Source: Oscillospiraceae bacterium
Lineage (GTDB): Bacteria; Bacillota; Clostridia; Oscillospirales; CAG-272
Direction: 5' to 3'
Length of the DNA stretch: 64,000 nucleotides
Assembly: GCA_015064355.1 (NCBI GenBank)
Contig: SVSJ01000001.1
Location: 1-64,000, forward strand
Part shown: piece after piece, positions 24,649 through 34,298 of the stretch
Layout of the letters: each line of letters starts with the position of its first letter
Numbering within the stretch: the first letter of the stretch is position 1
Made by a program: the position numbers and the translations under genes
The notes under the pieces: model-generated
What the model was told of the DNA's origin: nothing
What the model saw: only the letters and a program-made list of their open reading frames with translations
Database searches by the model: none

Positions 24649-27600
24649 ATGGCAAGAAAAATGCTTTCCATGGATGGTAACACTGCTGCGGCGCATGCCT
24701 CTTATGCGTTTACAGAAGTTGCTGCCATCTACCCCATTACTCCTTCTTCCGTTATGGCTGACGTTACAGACACATGGTCTGCAGGCGGTCTGAAGAACAT
24801 AATGGGTGACACCGTTAAGGTGATCGAAATGCAGTCTGAAGCAGGTGCTGCCGGTGCTGTTCACGGTTCTCTCGCAGCTGGTGCTCTCACGACTACATAC
24901 ACAGCTTCTCAGGGTCTTCTCCTGATGATCCCCAACATGTACAAGATCGCAGGTGAGCTTCTTCCCTGTGTTATCCACGTATCTGCTCGTTGCGTAGCGT
25001 CTCATGCACTGAACATTTTTGGTGACCACTCCGACGTATACGCTTGCCGTCAGACCGGTTTTGCTATGATGGCTGAATCCAACCCTCAGGAAGTTATGGA
25101 CCTGGGTGCTGTTGCTCACCTTGCAACAATCAAGGGCCGCGTTCCCGTTCTCAACTTCTTCGACGGTTTCAGAACATCCCACGAAATCCAGAAGATCGAA
25201 ACATGGGACTATGACGATCTCGCTGAAATGGTTGACAAGGATGCAATCGCTGCATTCCGTTCCAGAGCTCTTAACCCTGAACACCCCGTACTCCGCGGTT
25301 CCGCTGAAAACGGTGACATCTTCTTCCAGCACAGAGAAGCTTGTAACAAGTTCTACGATGCATTCCCTGCTATCGTTGAAGAATACATGGACAAGGTTAA
25401 CGCTAAGATCGGTACAGACTATAAGCTCTTCAACTACTACGGTGCTCCGGATGCTGAACGCGTAATCGTTGCTATGGGTTCTGTATGTGACGTTGCTGAA
25501 GAAGTTATCGACTACATGCTCGCTGCTGGTGAGAAAGTTGGTCTTATTAAGGTTCGTCTCTATCGTCCTTTCGTAGCTGCTAAGCTCGCTGAAGCTATCC
25601 CCGCTACATGTAAGAAGATCGCTGTTCTTGACAGAACAAAGGAACCCGGCTCCCTCGGCGAACCTCTCTACCTCGACGTTGTTACAGCTCTCGCTCTCAC
25701 AGGCAAGACTGATATCAAGGTTGTTGGCGGTCGTTACGGTCTCGGTTCCAAGGATACTCCTCCGCAGTCCATTTTCGCAGTATACGAAAACCTCGCTCAG
25801 GATGCTCCCAAGAACAACTTTACAATCGGTATCGTAGACGACGTAACCGGTCTCTCACTCGAAGAAAAGCCCGCTCCTGACACAGCAGCTGCAGGTACAA
25901 TCGCTTGCAAGTTCTGGGGTCTCGGCGGTGACGGTACTGTTGGTGCTAACAAGAACTCCATCAAGATCATTGGTGACCATACTGATAAGTTTATTCAGGC
26001 TTACTTCCAGTATGACTCCAAGAAGACATCCGGTATCACAATTTCTCACCTCCGCTTCGGTGACAAGCCCATCAAGAGCCCTTACTACATCAATAAGGCT
26101 GACTTCGTTGCATGCCACAACTCTTCTTACCTCAAGAAGTATGATATGGTAAGCGACATTAAGCCCGGTGGTACATTCCTTCTCGACTGCGCTTGGGATG
26201 CTGAAGGCCTCGAAGCTAACCTTCCCGCTAAGGTTAAGTCCTATATCGCAAACAACAACGTTAAGTTCTACACAATCGACGCTACCACAATCGCTACAAA
26301 GCAGATCGGTAACGCAAAGGTTAAGAACACTGTTCTTCAGTCCGCATTCTTCTCTCTCGCTAACATTCTTCCTAAGGATGAAGCTATCGACTACATGAAG
26401 AAGGCTGCTTACAAGTCCTACATCAAGAAGGGTCAGGCAATGGTTGACCTCAACTATGCTGCTATCGACGCAGGTTCTGATGCGTTCGTTGAAGTTGCTG
26501 TTCCCGAAGCATGGAAGACAGTTGCTCCCGACGCTCCCGCAGCTGCTTACACAGCAAAGAGAGCTGATCTCGAAGCATTCGTAAATAACGTTGTTAAGCC
26601 CGTAAACGCTATGGCAGGTGACAGCCTCCCCGTATCCGCATTCACAGAGTACGTTGACGGTACATTCCCCCAGGGTTCTACCGCTTCCGAAAAGCGCGGT
26701 GTTGCAGTTTACGTTCCCGTTTGGCATCCCGAAAACTGTATCCAGTGTAACAACTGTGCATTTGTATGTCCTCACGCTGCAATTCGTCCCTTCGCTATGA
26801 CAGAAGAAGAAGCTGCTGCAGCTCCTGAAGCTACAAAGTTCACAGCTAAGCCCGTTATCAAGACAAACTACAAGTTCACAATGGCTATCTCCCCTGCTGA
26901 CTGTATGGGTTGTACCCTCTGTGTTAAGGCTTGTCCTGTAACAGCTAAGGCTGAAAAGGATGGCACAGACAAGAAGGCTATCGAAATGGTTCTCGCTCCT
27001 ACACAGGCAGACCAGCAGGCTCCTTGGGATTACGCTGTTGCTAACGTTTCCGAAAAGCCCGAACTCATTAACAACACTGTTAAGGGTTCTCAGTTCAAGC
27101 AGCCTCTCCTCGAGTTCTCCGGCTCTTGCGCAGGTTGTGCAGAAACATCTTATGCACGTCTTATCACCCAGCTCTTCGGTGAAAGAATGTACATCTCCAA
27201 CGCTACAGGTTGTTCCTCCATTTGGGGTGGTTCCGCACCTGCTACTCCTTACACAGTAAATAAGGAATCCGGCCGCGGTCCTGCTTGGGGTAACTCCCTC
27301 TTCGAAGACAACGCTGAACACGGTCTCGGTATCCACCTCGGTCAGAAGACAATCAGAAACCGCCTTGCTGAAAAGGTTAAGAAGCTGATCGCTATCGACT
27401 GGACAATGGCTGATATTAAGGCGGCTGGTCAGGAATGGCTCGATACATTCAACGACGGTAAGGCTAACGCTGCTGCTACAGATAAGCTTATCGCTGCTCT
27501 TCAGGCTGGTATCGCTACAGCTGATGAAGGCCTCGCTCTCTGCGCTTCTGAACACGGTAAGGAAGTATTCGGTGACAAGCTCGCTGAAAGAACTGCTCAG

Positions 27601-28347
27601 TTTGAAGCTCTCAAGGCTGCAGGCAAGAACTGCGACTGCGAAGCATGTGCTCTCTGCGAAGAAATCCTCGCTGAAAAGGATTACCTCGGCAAGAAGTCCA
27701 CATGGATCTTCGGTGGTGACGGTTGGGCATATGACATCGGTTTCGGTGGTCTCGACCACGTTATTGCTTCCGGCGAAGACGTAAACATCATGGTATTCGA
27801 TACTGAAGTTTACTCCAACACCGGTGGACAGGCTTCCAAGGCTTCCAACATTGGTCAGGTTGCTCAGTTCGCAGCTGCTGGTAAGGCTATCGGCAAGAAG
27901 AACCTCGCTGAAATCGCTATGTCCTACGGCTACGTTTACGTTGCACAGGTTGCTATGGGCGCTGACATGAACCAGCTCCTCAAGGCTCTCACAGAAGCTG
28001 AAGCTTACAATGGTCCTTCCATTATTATCGGTTACGCTCCTTGCGAAATGCACGGTATTAAGGGCACAATGGCTAACTGCCAGCTCGAAATGAAGAAGGC
28101 TGTTGAAGCTGGTTACTGGCAGATGTTCAGATACAACCCTGCTCTCAAGGCTGAAGGCAAGAATCCCTTCACTATGGATAGCAAGGAACCCACAGGCAGC
28201 TACATCGACTTCATCAAGAATGAAAACCGTTATAGCCGTCTCGCTGCTGCTAACCCTGAACGTGCTGAAAAGCTCTTCGCTGAAGCTGAAGCTAATGCAA
28301 AGGCTAAGTACGAAAGACTCACAAAGTACAGCAAGCTTTACGAATAA
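24649..28347 (+). CDS. nifJ: Pyruvate:ferredoxin (flavodoxin) oxidoreductase, single-chain
   Basis: The enzyme oxidises pyruvate with CoA to acetyl-CoA and CO2, reducing ferredoxin; it is central to anaerobic fermentation. The start is ATG 24649, after TTTGGAGG; upstream codons are promoter sequence. The 1232 residues include domain I (YPITPSSVM), domain III, two 4Fe-4S motifs C697-x2-C700-x2-C703-x3-C707 and C752-x2-C755-x2-C758-x3-C762, the proximal cluster cysteines (SGSCAGCAETSY, NATGCSS) and TPP motif GDGW around D1024. It is about 50 residues longer than typical. Codon use is sharply biased (CTC, GCT, AAG, TTC), suggesting very high expression. Confidence 0.97.
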   Translation: MARKMLSMDGNTAAAHASYAFTEVAAIYPITPSSVMADVTDTWSAGGLKNIMGDTVKVIEMQSEAGAAGAVHGSLAAGALTTTYTASQGLLLMIPNMYKIAGELLPCVIHVSARCVASHALNIFGDHSDVYACRQTGFAMMAESNPQEVMDLGAVAHLATIKGRVPVLNFFDGFRTSHEIQKIETWDYDDLAEMVDKDAIAAFRSRALNPEHPVLRGSAENGDIFFQHREACNKFYDAFPAIVEEYMDKVNAKIGTDYKLFNYYGAPDAERVIVAMGSVCDVAEEVIDYMLAAGEKVGLIKVRLYRPFVAAKLAEAIPATCKKIAVLDRTKEPGSLGEPLYLDVVTALALTGKTDIKVVGGRYGLGSKDTPPQSIFAVYENLAQDAPKNNFTIGIVDDVTGLSLEEKPAPDTAAAGTIACKFWGLGGDGTVGANKNSIKIIGDHTDKFIQAYFQYDSKKTSGITISHLRFGDKPIKSPYYINKADFVACHNSSYLKKYDMVSDIKPGGTFLLDCAWDAEGLEANLPAKVKSYIANNNVKFYTIDATTIATKQIGNAKVKNTVLQSAFFSLANILPKDEAIDYMKKAAYKSYIKKGQAMVDLNYAAIDAGSDAFVEVAVPEAWKTVAPDAPAAAYTAKRADLEAFVNNVVKPVNAMAGDSLPVSAFTEYVDGTFPQGSTASEKRGVAVYVPVWHPENCIQCNNCAFVCPHAAIRPFAMTEEEAAAAPEATKFTAKPVIKTNYKFTMAISPADCMGCTLCVKACPVTAKAEKDGTDKKAIEMVLAPTQADQQAPWDYAVANVSEKPELINNTVKGSQFKQPLLEFSGSCAGCAETSYARLITQLFGERMYISNATGCSSIWGGSAPATPYTVNKESGRGPAWGNSLFEDNAEHGLGIHLGQKTIRNRLAEKVKKLIAIDWTMADIKAAGQEWLDTFNDGKANAAATDKLIAALQAGIATADEGLALCASEHGKEVFGDKLAERTAQFEALKAAGKNCDCEACALCEEILAEKDYLGKKSTWIFGGDGWAYDIGFGGLDHVIASGEDVNIMVFDTEVYSNTGGQASKASNIGQVAQFAAAGKAIGKKNLAEIAMSYGYVYVAQVAMGADMNQLLKALTEAEAYNGPSIIIGYAPCEMHGIKGTMANCQLEMKKAVEAGYWQMFRYNPALKAEGKNPFTMDSKEPTGSYIDFIKNENRYSRLAAANPERAEKLFAEAEANAKAKYERLTKYSKLYE

Positions 28348-28355
28348 TAATCAAA

Positions 28356-28402
28356 TAAGCAAAACAAACGTCAGCTCTATTTGGGCTGGCGTTTGCTGCT
28401 TA
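28356..28402 (+). terminator. Hairpin after the pyruvate:ferredoxin oxidoreductase gene
   Basis: TAAGC/GCTTA and an 11-bp stem CAAACGTCAGC/GCTGGCGTTTG form a long hairpin. Because only a short T content follows, it may be a leaky terminator or an mRNA-stabilising 3' structure, leaving readthrough to the 28424 gene. Confidence 0.55.
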
Positions 28403-28423
28403 TAGGAAATTGAGGTAATTACT

Positions 28424-29269
28424 ATGGCAAATTATACTTACAAGCATGTAGTTCTTCTTGGCGTTGACGGTGCGGGAGTTTTCTTCAGAGATACTGACAC
28501 CCCTAATATTGATAAGATTATCGAAAAAGGCGCATTAAGCTACGATGTTCTTACATCGGAGCCTACCATCAGCGCTGAATGCTGGGGTTCGATGCTCATT
28601 GGTGTAAAGCCCGAAGTACACGGTCTTACAAATGATATCGTTTCATCCAAGGTTTATGATGTAAATTCAAAGTACCCCACTGTATTTCGCGTGATCAGCG
28701 AAAACTTGCCCGAGGCAACTCTTGCATCTTTCTCCAACTGGTCCCCAATAAACAGTGGTATTGTTGAATCTAATCTCAATGTTTATAAAGATAGCAGCTG
28801 GGACGGAGAGCTTACTGAGAGAATATGCGCTTACCTTAAGGAAAAAGGTGCGCCCACTTTCTTGTTCATACAGTTTGATGACGTAGACGGCGCAGGACAC
28901 TGCCACGGTTATAGATCTGAAAAGTATCTTCAGCAGATCACACTTGAAGACGAATATATTGGCAAAATAATGGAGACTTACAAGGAGCTCAGCGCACTTG
29001 AGGATACCCTTTTCATTGTTACAGCTGACCACGGAGGATTTGGCGTTCATCACGGCGGCTCACATGTTGACGAAAAGTTCGTTATGTTTGCAGCATGCGG
29101 TAAGACTGTAAAACACGGTCAGATCGGTGAAATGGAGATTCGCGACACACCTGCGATCATACTCCACGCACTTGGACTTGATGATAAGAAACCGAAATCC
29201 TGGACTTCTCGCATTCCAGAAAACTTCTATGAGGGAATCGGTGCATCCGAAAGACCTCTTGGTGAATAA
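28424..29269 (+). CDS. Alkaline phosphatase superfamily phosphodiesterase/nucleotide pyrophosphatase
   Basis: The 281-residue protein has the metal-binding pattern of type I phosphodiesterases: LLGVDGAG (D at 14), the nucleophile region SAECWGSML (Ser or Thr position; Ser here), GVKPEVHGL, QFDDVDGAGHCHG and TADHGGFGVHHGG (D-H and H ligands). No signal peptide is present, so it acts inside the cell. GAGG precedes the ATG. The substrate is unknown; phosphonate or nucleotide hydrolysis are possibilities in this family. It is closed by a strong terminator. Confidence 0.85.
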   Translation: MANYTYKHVVLLGVDGAGVFFRDTDTPNIDKIIEKGALSYDVLTSEPTISAECWGSMLIGVKPEVHGLTNDIVSSKVYDVNSKYPTVFRVISENLPEATLASFSNWSPINSGIVESNLNVYKDSSWDGELTERICAYLKEKGAPTFLFIQFDDVDGAGHCHGYRSEKYLQQITLEDEYIGKIMETYKELSALEDTLFIVTADHGGFGVHHGGSHVDEKFVMFAACGKTVKHGQIGEMEIRDTPAIILHALGLDDKKPKSWTSRIPENFYEGIGASERPLGE

Positions 29270-29279
29270 AATTTATAAG

Positions 29280-29311
29280 AAAAACCGTACCCACGATAGG
29301 TACGGTTTTTT
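29280..29311. terminator. Bidirectional terminator between 28424 gene and ydcF-like gene
   Basis: A 12-bp stem (29280-29291 with 29299-29310) begins with A residues and ends in a T run; convergent genes lie on both sides. Confidence 0.9.
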
Positions 29312-29317
29312 GTTTGA

Positions 29318-30010
29318 TTATCCGTTCGTTACTTCCCCGCTGCCTTCAAGCGAGATCTCATCCCCAAGATAAACAGGCTCGGGCTTGAATATGATATAGA
29401 AGAAATCCTTTACGCGCGCTGCAACCTCGCGGACTTCTCGCATAGACTGGCCGTAATACTGCCTGAGATCAGCAGGTACACCAATCGCTTCAACTCCAAG
29501 AGAGTCTGCTATGGCAAGGGCCCGGTAAAGGTGATATTTTTGTGTGACGATAATTACTTTGTCAGCGCCAAATATCTCGCGTGCACGATATATAGAATCG
29601 TATGTCGAGAATCCTGCATGATCCATAAAAATTCTGTCAACAGGTACGCCGTCATCAATCGCAAACGCTTTCATGGTATTGACTTCATCGTATTCCACCC
29701 GTCCGTGGTCTCCACTCATAAGTACAGTATCGGAATATCCCTTGTCATAAAGATCAATTCCGGTCAGGAGTCTGTCTTCAAGCATATGGCTGGGGGATCC
29801 GTCATCGCGAACTCCGGCACCGAGAATAATTATGCAGTCTGCATCGGAGAAACTAAACTCACCGTCTGACATAATTCTGTCGCTTGTAGATGCGATCATC
29901 CAAATGTTAACTGTGGTTAAAAGGAGTAGTGCTATAATTCCAATAATAATGATAAACCTAAATATTGACCTTAATATTGGATGTTTATATTGTTTCTTCG
30001 TCTTTTTCAT
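29318..30010 (-). CDS. YdcF/SanA-like DUF218 membrane protein
   Basis: DUF218 proteins (SanA, ElyC, YdcF) are membrane-anchored and linked to envelope integrity. The frame opens with a TTG at 30016; I choose ATG 30010, giving about 230 residues. A basic N-terminus and one hydrophobic segment (residues 14-38) precede the extracytoplasmic domain with ADCIIILGAGVRDDGSP, MLEDRLLTGIDLY, VLMSGDHGR, IFMDHAGFSTYDSIYRAREIFG and VTQKYHLYRALAIADSLGV, all family hallmarks. Its start lies inside the end of the DUF4349 gene, in another frame, with no strong ribosome site, so coupling is likely. Confidence 0.88.
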   Translation of the reverse strand: MKKTKKQYKHPILRSIFRFIIIIGIIALLLLTTVNIWMIASTSDRIMSDGEFSFSDADCIIILGAGVRDDGSPSHMLEDRLLTGIDLYDKGYSDTVLMSGDHGRVEYDEVNTMKAFAIDDGVPVDRIFMDHAGFSTYDSIYRAREIFGADKVIIVTQKYHLYRALAIADSLGVEAIGVPADLRQYYGQSMREVREVAARVKDFFYIIFKPEPVYLGDEISLEGSGEVTNG

Positions 30011-30977
30011 CTTCAACAGTTTCTGTTACTTCTTTTACTTTCTTTGCTTTGTGCTTCTTAATAGATCTTTTAATTACGATCACAACTACTGCAATGATTA
30101 CAGCCCAGATAAGAATATATGGGATCGAGCTAACAAACCAAACTGAGAAATCAGCAAGGTCATCGGAAATATCAACAAGTGTATCTGCAAAGCCCTCGGA
30201 AATGCGCTCACCAAGGGTCATGCGTTCTTCGTTCTTAACTTCCCTATATACCTCGGAAATGTCAAGAGTTACAGTGCAGTAGGAAATTAAATCATCATAT
30301 TTACGAAGCTGGGATTTATAAGTCTCAAGCTTATATGTTACCTCGGAGATTCTTGACTGAAGCATGATAACATCATCCAGTTTGGTAGCCTTTTCAAGAA
30401 TGTCAAGCAAAGCGTCGTATTCGGCCTGAAGCGCTTTGATACGGCTTTCTGTGTCAACGTAAGCGATTGTCACGTCAGTTGTATCTTCGGACTTGTGTGT
30501 AACACTTCCGAGAGTACAAACGTCTGACATGAATTTATCATAGGTTGACGCCGGCACACGTACTGTAATATAGGCATTTCTTGAATAATTGCTCTGATAA
30601 ACACCACCGCCTCTTGATTCGGACGACTCAATGTAGCCCCCTGCAGAGAAAATGCAAGCCTCAAGAGAAGCAATAAACTCATCGTATGTCTTTGTCTGGA
30701 AGCTGATGTGAGCAGTCTTAATAATCTTTCTGTTTGAGAGATCATTAACGCCGGGGTTAGATACGCCCACCTCATCTTTGCCGCTGGTTGAAGAGTTCAA
30801 ACCATATGACGGCATTTCCATTTCAGGAGCAGACTCGATCTTATCATAATAAGAATCTTCTGCTGCATACCCAAAATCGTTTGGCGCAGAATCTTTCATA
30901 GGCGCAGCACCACATGAAGTAAGTCCGAGAATAATTAAAGTTACCGCGAGAATAAGAGATAAAAACTTAATTTTCAT
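29985..30977 (-). CDS. DUF4349 lipoprotein with C-terminal membrane helix
   Basis: The 330-residue protein starts at ATG 30977 with GGAGGG upstream. A lipoprotein signal ends in LTSC (Cys about 22). Residues 80-260 form the DUF4349 domain: KIIKTAHISFQTKTYDEFIASL, YITVRVPASTYDKFM, an SED-TD-VTIAYVDTESRIKAL segment and a coiled-coil (residues 165-215), then TVTLDISEVYRE. A hydrophobic helix (about 280-303) and an acidic, basic-rich tail follow. The function is unknown. The first gene of a two-gene unit with the YdcF-like protein. Confidence 0.85.
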   Translation of the reverse strand: MKIKFLSLILAVTLIILGLTSCGAAPMKDSAPNDFGYAAEDSYYDKIESAPEMEMPSYGLNSSTSGKDEVGVSNPGVNDLSNRKIIKTAHISFQTKTYDEFIASLEACIFSAGGYIESSESRGGGVYQSNYSRNAYITVRVPASTYDKFMSDVCTLGSVTHKSEDTTDVTIAYVDTESRIKALQAEYDALLDILEKATKLDDVIMLQSRISEVTYKLETYKSQLRKYDDLISYCTVTLDISEVYREVKNEERMTLGERISEGFADTLVDISDDLADFSVWFVSSIPYILIWAVIIAVVVIVIKRSIKKHKAKKVKEVTETVEDEKDEETI

Positions 30978-31311
30978 AATGCCCTCCAAAGCCTTTTTCT
31001 TTTTAGACGTTTCGATTTTACTGTTAGTTCCAGCTTTTTGATAAAAAATTCAATTTTTACTGAAAATTCATTTTTCTTATCTGTTTGTTATTGGTGACAT
31101 GCATTCTCAAAAGCGACATTATAGTACTTATATTGCCTAATATATTGGCGAATACAAATAAAATTTTGTTGGAAATGCCAATGCGAGTTTTATTAATGTT
31201 TATTGACTTTAGTTTGATAATGCGGTATAATTATTACAATTATACAATGCCGGATGAATATTGTTAACTACACTATTTAACCGAGTTTATACTATGATCA
31301 GGAGAATTATT
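30978..31311. other. Divergent intergenic region of 334 bp
   Basis: AT-rich sequence between the divergent DUF4349 and serC genes. The only clear element is the serC promoter (31203-31231). I see no riboswitch, T-box or RNA gene in it; a short open frame at 31085-31267 has no ribosome binding site and runs through the promoter. Confidence 0.6.
31203..31231 (+). promoter_or_regulatory. Promoter of the serC-serA unit
   Basis: TTGACT (31203-31208), 17 bp, TATAAT (31226-31231); an about 75-base leader precedes serC. Confidence 0.85.
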
Positions 31312-32394
31312 ATGAACAGAGTTTACAATTTCTCAGCAGGTCCCTCCATGCTTCCTTTGTCAGTTCTTGAAAAGGCTCAGGCAGAATTGGTTTGCTATGG
31401 CGAATCCGGAATGTCCGTTATGGAAATGAGCCATCGCTCTGCTGATTACGATGCAATTATAAAGAAGGCTGAGGCTGATCTTCGTGAAATTATGGAGATT
31501 CCCGATAACTACAAAGTTCTCTTCCTTCAGGGTGGCGCATCTACCCAGTTTGCTGCTGTTCCTCTCAATCTAATGAAGACTGGCAAGGCTGATTACATCC
31601 TTTCCGGCCAGTTCTCTACTAAGGCATTCAAGGAAGGTCAGAAATACGGTGACGCTGTTGCTGTTGCTTCCTCCAAGGACGTAAACTTCTCAAAGATTCC
31701 CGAAACAACTCGCGAATCCTTCCGTCCTGATGCTGACTTTGTTCACATTTGTTTCAATAACACTATTTATGGTACAAAGTTCAACTATATCCCCGACACT
31801 GGTGACATTCCTCTTGTTGCTGATATGTCATCCTGCATCATTTCCGAGCCTGTTGACGTTTCTAAGTTTGGCGTAATTTATGCCGGCGCACAGAAGAATA
31901 TGGCTCCCGCAGGTCTTACTGTTGCTATCGTTCGCGAGGATCTCCTCGGCTGGACAAATCCCGCAACCCCCTCCATGCTTGACTGGAAGCTTATGGCTGA
32001 CAATGATTCAATGTACAACACTCCCCCCTGCTATTCAATTTATATGGCCGGTCTTGTATATGAATGGATCAAGTCTATCGGCGGTCTTGGCGAAATGAAG
32101 AAGATGAATGAAAAGAAGGCTAATCTTCTCTATGACTACCTTGATTCTCAGGATTACTACATTGCCCCCGTTGAAAAGGAAAGCCGTTCTATGATGAACG
32201 TTACTTTCGTTACAGGTAATGAAGATCTTGACAAGAAGTTTGCTAAAGAAGCTGCAGCCGCTGGTCTTAAGAATCTTAAAGGTCACCGTTCCGTTGGTGG
32301 TATGAGAGCATCTATATACAACGCTATGCCTTATGAAGGTGTAGAAGCTCTTGTTGCTTTCATGAAAGATTTTGCTGAAAGGAATCCTAAGTAA
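31312..32394 (+). CDS. serC: Phosphoserine aminotransferase
   Basis: SerC converts 3-phosphohydroxypyruvate and glutamate to phosphoserine. I start it at ATG 31312, with AGGAG seven bases upstream; the longer frame covers leader. The 360 residues carry the typical RVYNFSAGPSMLP N-terminus, GGASTQF PLP-phosphate site (74-80), DMSS (171-174) and the Schiff-base lysine K195 in AGAQKN. The end HRSVGGMRASIYNAMP is typical. serA lies two genes downstream, so the unit supplies serine; no serB gene is visible. Confidence 0.97.
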   Translation: MNRVYNFSAGPSMLPLSVLEKAQAELVCYGESGMSVMEMSHRSADYDAIIKKAEADLREIMEIPDNYKVLFLQGGASTQFAAVPLNLMKTGKADYILSGQFSTKAFKEGQKYGDAVAVASSKDVNFSKIPETTRESFRPDADFVHICFNNTIYGTKFNYIPDTGDIPLVADMSSCIISEPVDVSKFGVIYAGAQKNMAPAGLTVAIVREDLLGWTNPATPSMLDWKLMADNDSMYNTPPCYSIYMAGLVYEWIKSIGGLGEMKKMNEKKANLLYDYLDSQDYYIAPVEKESRSMMNVTFVTGNEDLDKKFAKEAAAAGLKNLKGHRSVGGMRASIYNAMPYEGVEALVAFMKDFAERNPK

Positions 32395-32395
32395 G

Positions 32396-33067
32396 ATGGC
32401 TTTCAAAAAGTATTTTACACTAAGCTATGATGATGGTGTTCATGCTGACAAGCGCTTTCTTGAGATAATTAACGCATATGGTCTAAAATGCACTTTTAAT
32501 TTAAATTCAGGGTTAATGCCTGAGGAAGACGTTTCAACTTGGTATGTTTGTAGAAACCATATCAAAGAGCTCTATGCTGGCCACGAGATAGCAACCCACG
32601 GACACACTCATCCTTGGTACAATAAGCTTTCTAGGAAAGAAATTGAACTGGACATTAAGACTGATATTGACGAACTTTCCAGACTTGCCGGTTATCCTGT
32701 TCTTGGTCACGCGTACCCGTATGGTGCTTGGAGTGATGATACACTTGAAGTTTTCGGCGAAAACGGTATTCGTTATGCCAGAACTGTCAAGAGTACCCAT
32801 TCATTCGATTTACCGACTAAACAGTTACTCCTTGACCCAACCTGCCATCACAGTGACCCTAAGGTATTCTCGCTCCTTGATGAGTTTATAAATGCTGAAC
32901 CGGCAGAAAGCGATATGCTCTTCTATCTTTGGGGACATTCTTATGAGTTTAACAAGGGTGAAGAGATGAACTCTTGGGAACATATCGAAAAGATATGCAA
33001 GATGATCTCCGGAAAGAACGATATTGTTTACTGCACAAACATGGAATTCTTTGACCGCAACAAATAA
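32396..33067 (+). CDS. Polysaccharide deacetylase-like hydrolase (NodB-type, cytoplasmic)
   Basis: The 223-residue protein begins one base after the serC stop. Motif 1 TLSYDDGVHAD (D12, D13) and motif 2 THGHTHPW (H68, H72) are the metal and catalytic set of family CE4; YPYGAWSDD and the final LWGHSYEF histidine complete it. There is no signal peptide, unlike peptidoglycan deacetylases, so the substrate is probably a small cytoplasmic molecule. Its placement between serC and serA suggests either a metabolic role near serine or simple hitch-hiking; this is inference. Confidence 0.85.
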   Translation: MAFKKYFTLSYDDGVHADKRFLEIINAYGLKCTFNLNSGLMPEEDVSTWYVCRNHIKELYAGHEIATHGHTHPWYNKLSRKEIELDIKTDIDELSRLAGYPVLGHAYPYGAWSDDTLEVFGENGIRYARTVKSTHSFDLPTKQLLLDPTCHHSDPKVFSLLDEFINAEPAESDMLFYLWGHSYEFNKGEEMNSWEHIEKICKMISGKNDIVYCTNMEFFDRNK

Positions 33068-33087
33068 TAATTACGAGGACTATAATA

Positions 33088-34245
33088 ATGAAACAGATTA
33101 AATTACTTAATAAAATAGCTCCTGTTGGTACAAACCGTTTTGACAAGAGCGAATTTGAAGTATCCACAGCATTTGACACACCCGAAGCAATTATGGTTCG
33201 TTCTGCGTCTATGCACGAGATGGAATTCAACCCTGAGCTCAAGGCGATTGCTCGCTGCGGCGCAGGTGTTAACAATATCCCTCTCGACAAGTGCGCTGAT
33301 CAGGGTATCGTTGTATTCAACACACCCGGTGCTAATGCAAACGGTGTTAAAGAGCTCGCTATTGCTGCTCTGCTCCTTGCTTCCCGTAACATTATAGGCG
33401 GCGTTGAATGGGCTAACACTCTCACAACAGACGTTGCAAAGTCCGTTGAAGCCGGCAAGAGCGCTTTTGGCGGCTGTGAGCTCAAGGGCAAGACTCTTGG
33501 CGTAATAGGCCTCGGCGCAATCGGTGGTATCGTTGCAAACGCTGCAAAATCTCTTGGTATGACAGTTGTTGGTTGCGACCCTTACATTACTGTTGACGCC
33601 GCTTGGGGTCTTTCCAGTTCAATTAAAAAGGCTGCAACATATGAAGAGATCTACGAAATGTGCGATTATATCACACTTCACGTTCCTGCAACAAAAGATA
33701 CAAAGAACATGATCAACGCAGGTACCATCGCTCACATGAAGCAGGGTGTAAAGATCATTAACCTTTCAAGAGCTGACCTTGTTTGCGCTTCAGATATTAA
33801 AGCAGCAATTGCTGACGGTCACGTTTCCGCATACGTAACAGACTTCCCTACTGAAGAAACAATCAACACTCCCGGCATCGTTACGATTCCTCACCTTGGC
33901 GCTTCTACAGGAGAATCTGAAGACAACTGCGCTATTATGGCTGCTGACCAGCTTATCGAATATCTCACAACAGGTAACATTAAGAATAGCGTGAACTACC
34001 CTGCTATCTCAATGCCTAAGACAGATGCTAATAGAATCGTTATTCTTCACAAGAACATTCCCAATATGATCTCTCACGTTACAAGCACACTTGCTGCTCA
34101 GAACATCAATATTGAGAACATGGCAAACCGCTCCAAGGGCGACTATGCTTGCACACTCATTGATACTTATACAGACGTCACTAAAGAAGTATTCGCTGCA
34201 ATGAAGAGCATGGACGGTATTATCAGAGTATTCTGCCTTGACTAA
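33088..34245 (+). CDS. serA: D-3-phosphoglycerate dehydrogenase with C-terminal ACT domain
   Basis: SerA oxidises 3-phosphoglycerate to 3-phosphohydroxypyruvate, the first step to serine. The 385 residues include RCGAGVNNIPLD, the NAD-binding GLGAIGGIVANAAKSLGM (about 148-165), VPATKDTKNMIN, NLSRADLV with the catalytic Arg and IPHLGAST with the catalytic His. The last 75 residues form an ACT domain (IPNMISHVTSTLAAQNINIENM), the usual site for serine feedback. GAGG precedes the ATG. It ends the serC unit. Confidence 0.95.
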   Translation: MKQIKLLNKIAPVGTNRFDKSEFEVSTAFDTPEAIMVRSASMHEMEFNPELKAIARCGAGVNNIPLDKCADQGIVVFNTPGANANGVKELAIAALLLASRNIIGGVEWANTLTTDVAKSVEAGKSAFGGCELKGKTLGVIGLGAIGGIVANAAKSLGMTVVGCDPYITVDAAWGLSSSIKKAATYEEIYEMCDYITLHVPATKDTKNMINAGTIAHMKQGVKIINLSRADLVCASDIKAAIADGHVSAYVTDFPTEETINTPGIVTIPHLGASTGESEDNCAIMAADQLIEYLTTGNIKNSVNYPAISMPKTDANRIVILHKNIPNMISHVTSTLAAQNINIENMANRSKGDYACTLIDTYTDVTKEVFAAMKSMDGIIRVFCLD

Positions 34246-34258
34246 TTTAACAAAAATA

Positions 34259-34298
34259 AAACCGCACCTTACGATGAAGTAAAGTGCGGTTGTTTTTT
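34259..34298 (+). terminator. Terminator after serA
   Basis: AACCGCAC (34260-34267) pairs with GTGCGGTT (34284-34291), with an inner TTAC/GTAA helix, then a T run. It overlaps the 3' end of the convergent DUF1015 gene. Confidence 0.85.

Noticed and set aside
24628..25332. Antisense frame over the start of the oxidoreductase gene
   Set aside because: Composition is implausible and the sense frame holds the conserved domain I.
25855..28053. A 732-codon open frame antisense to the pyruvate:ferredoxin oxidoreductase gene
   Set aside because: The strong codon bias of the sense gene removes stop codons from the opposite strand. The translation is Ser/Leu/Cys/Val-rich without motifs, and no ribosome site is present.
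31232..31311. T-box or serine-responsive riboswitch before serC
   Set aside because: The leader is about 75 bases with no T-box sequence or terminator. The same holds for the short leaders of asnA and leuS, and the aspartate kinase leader has no lysine riboswitch.
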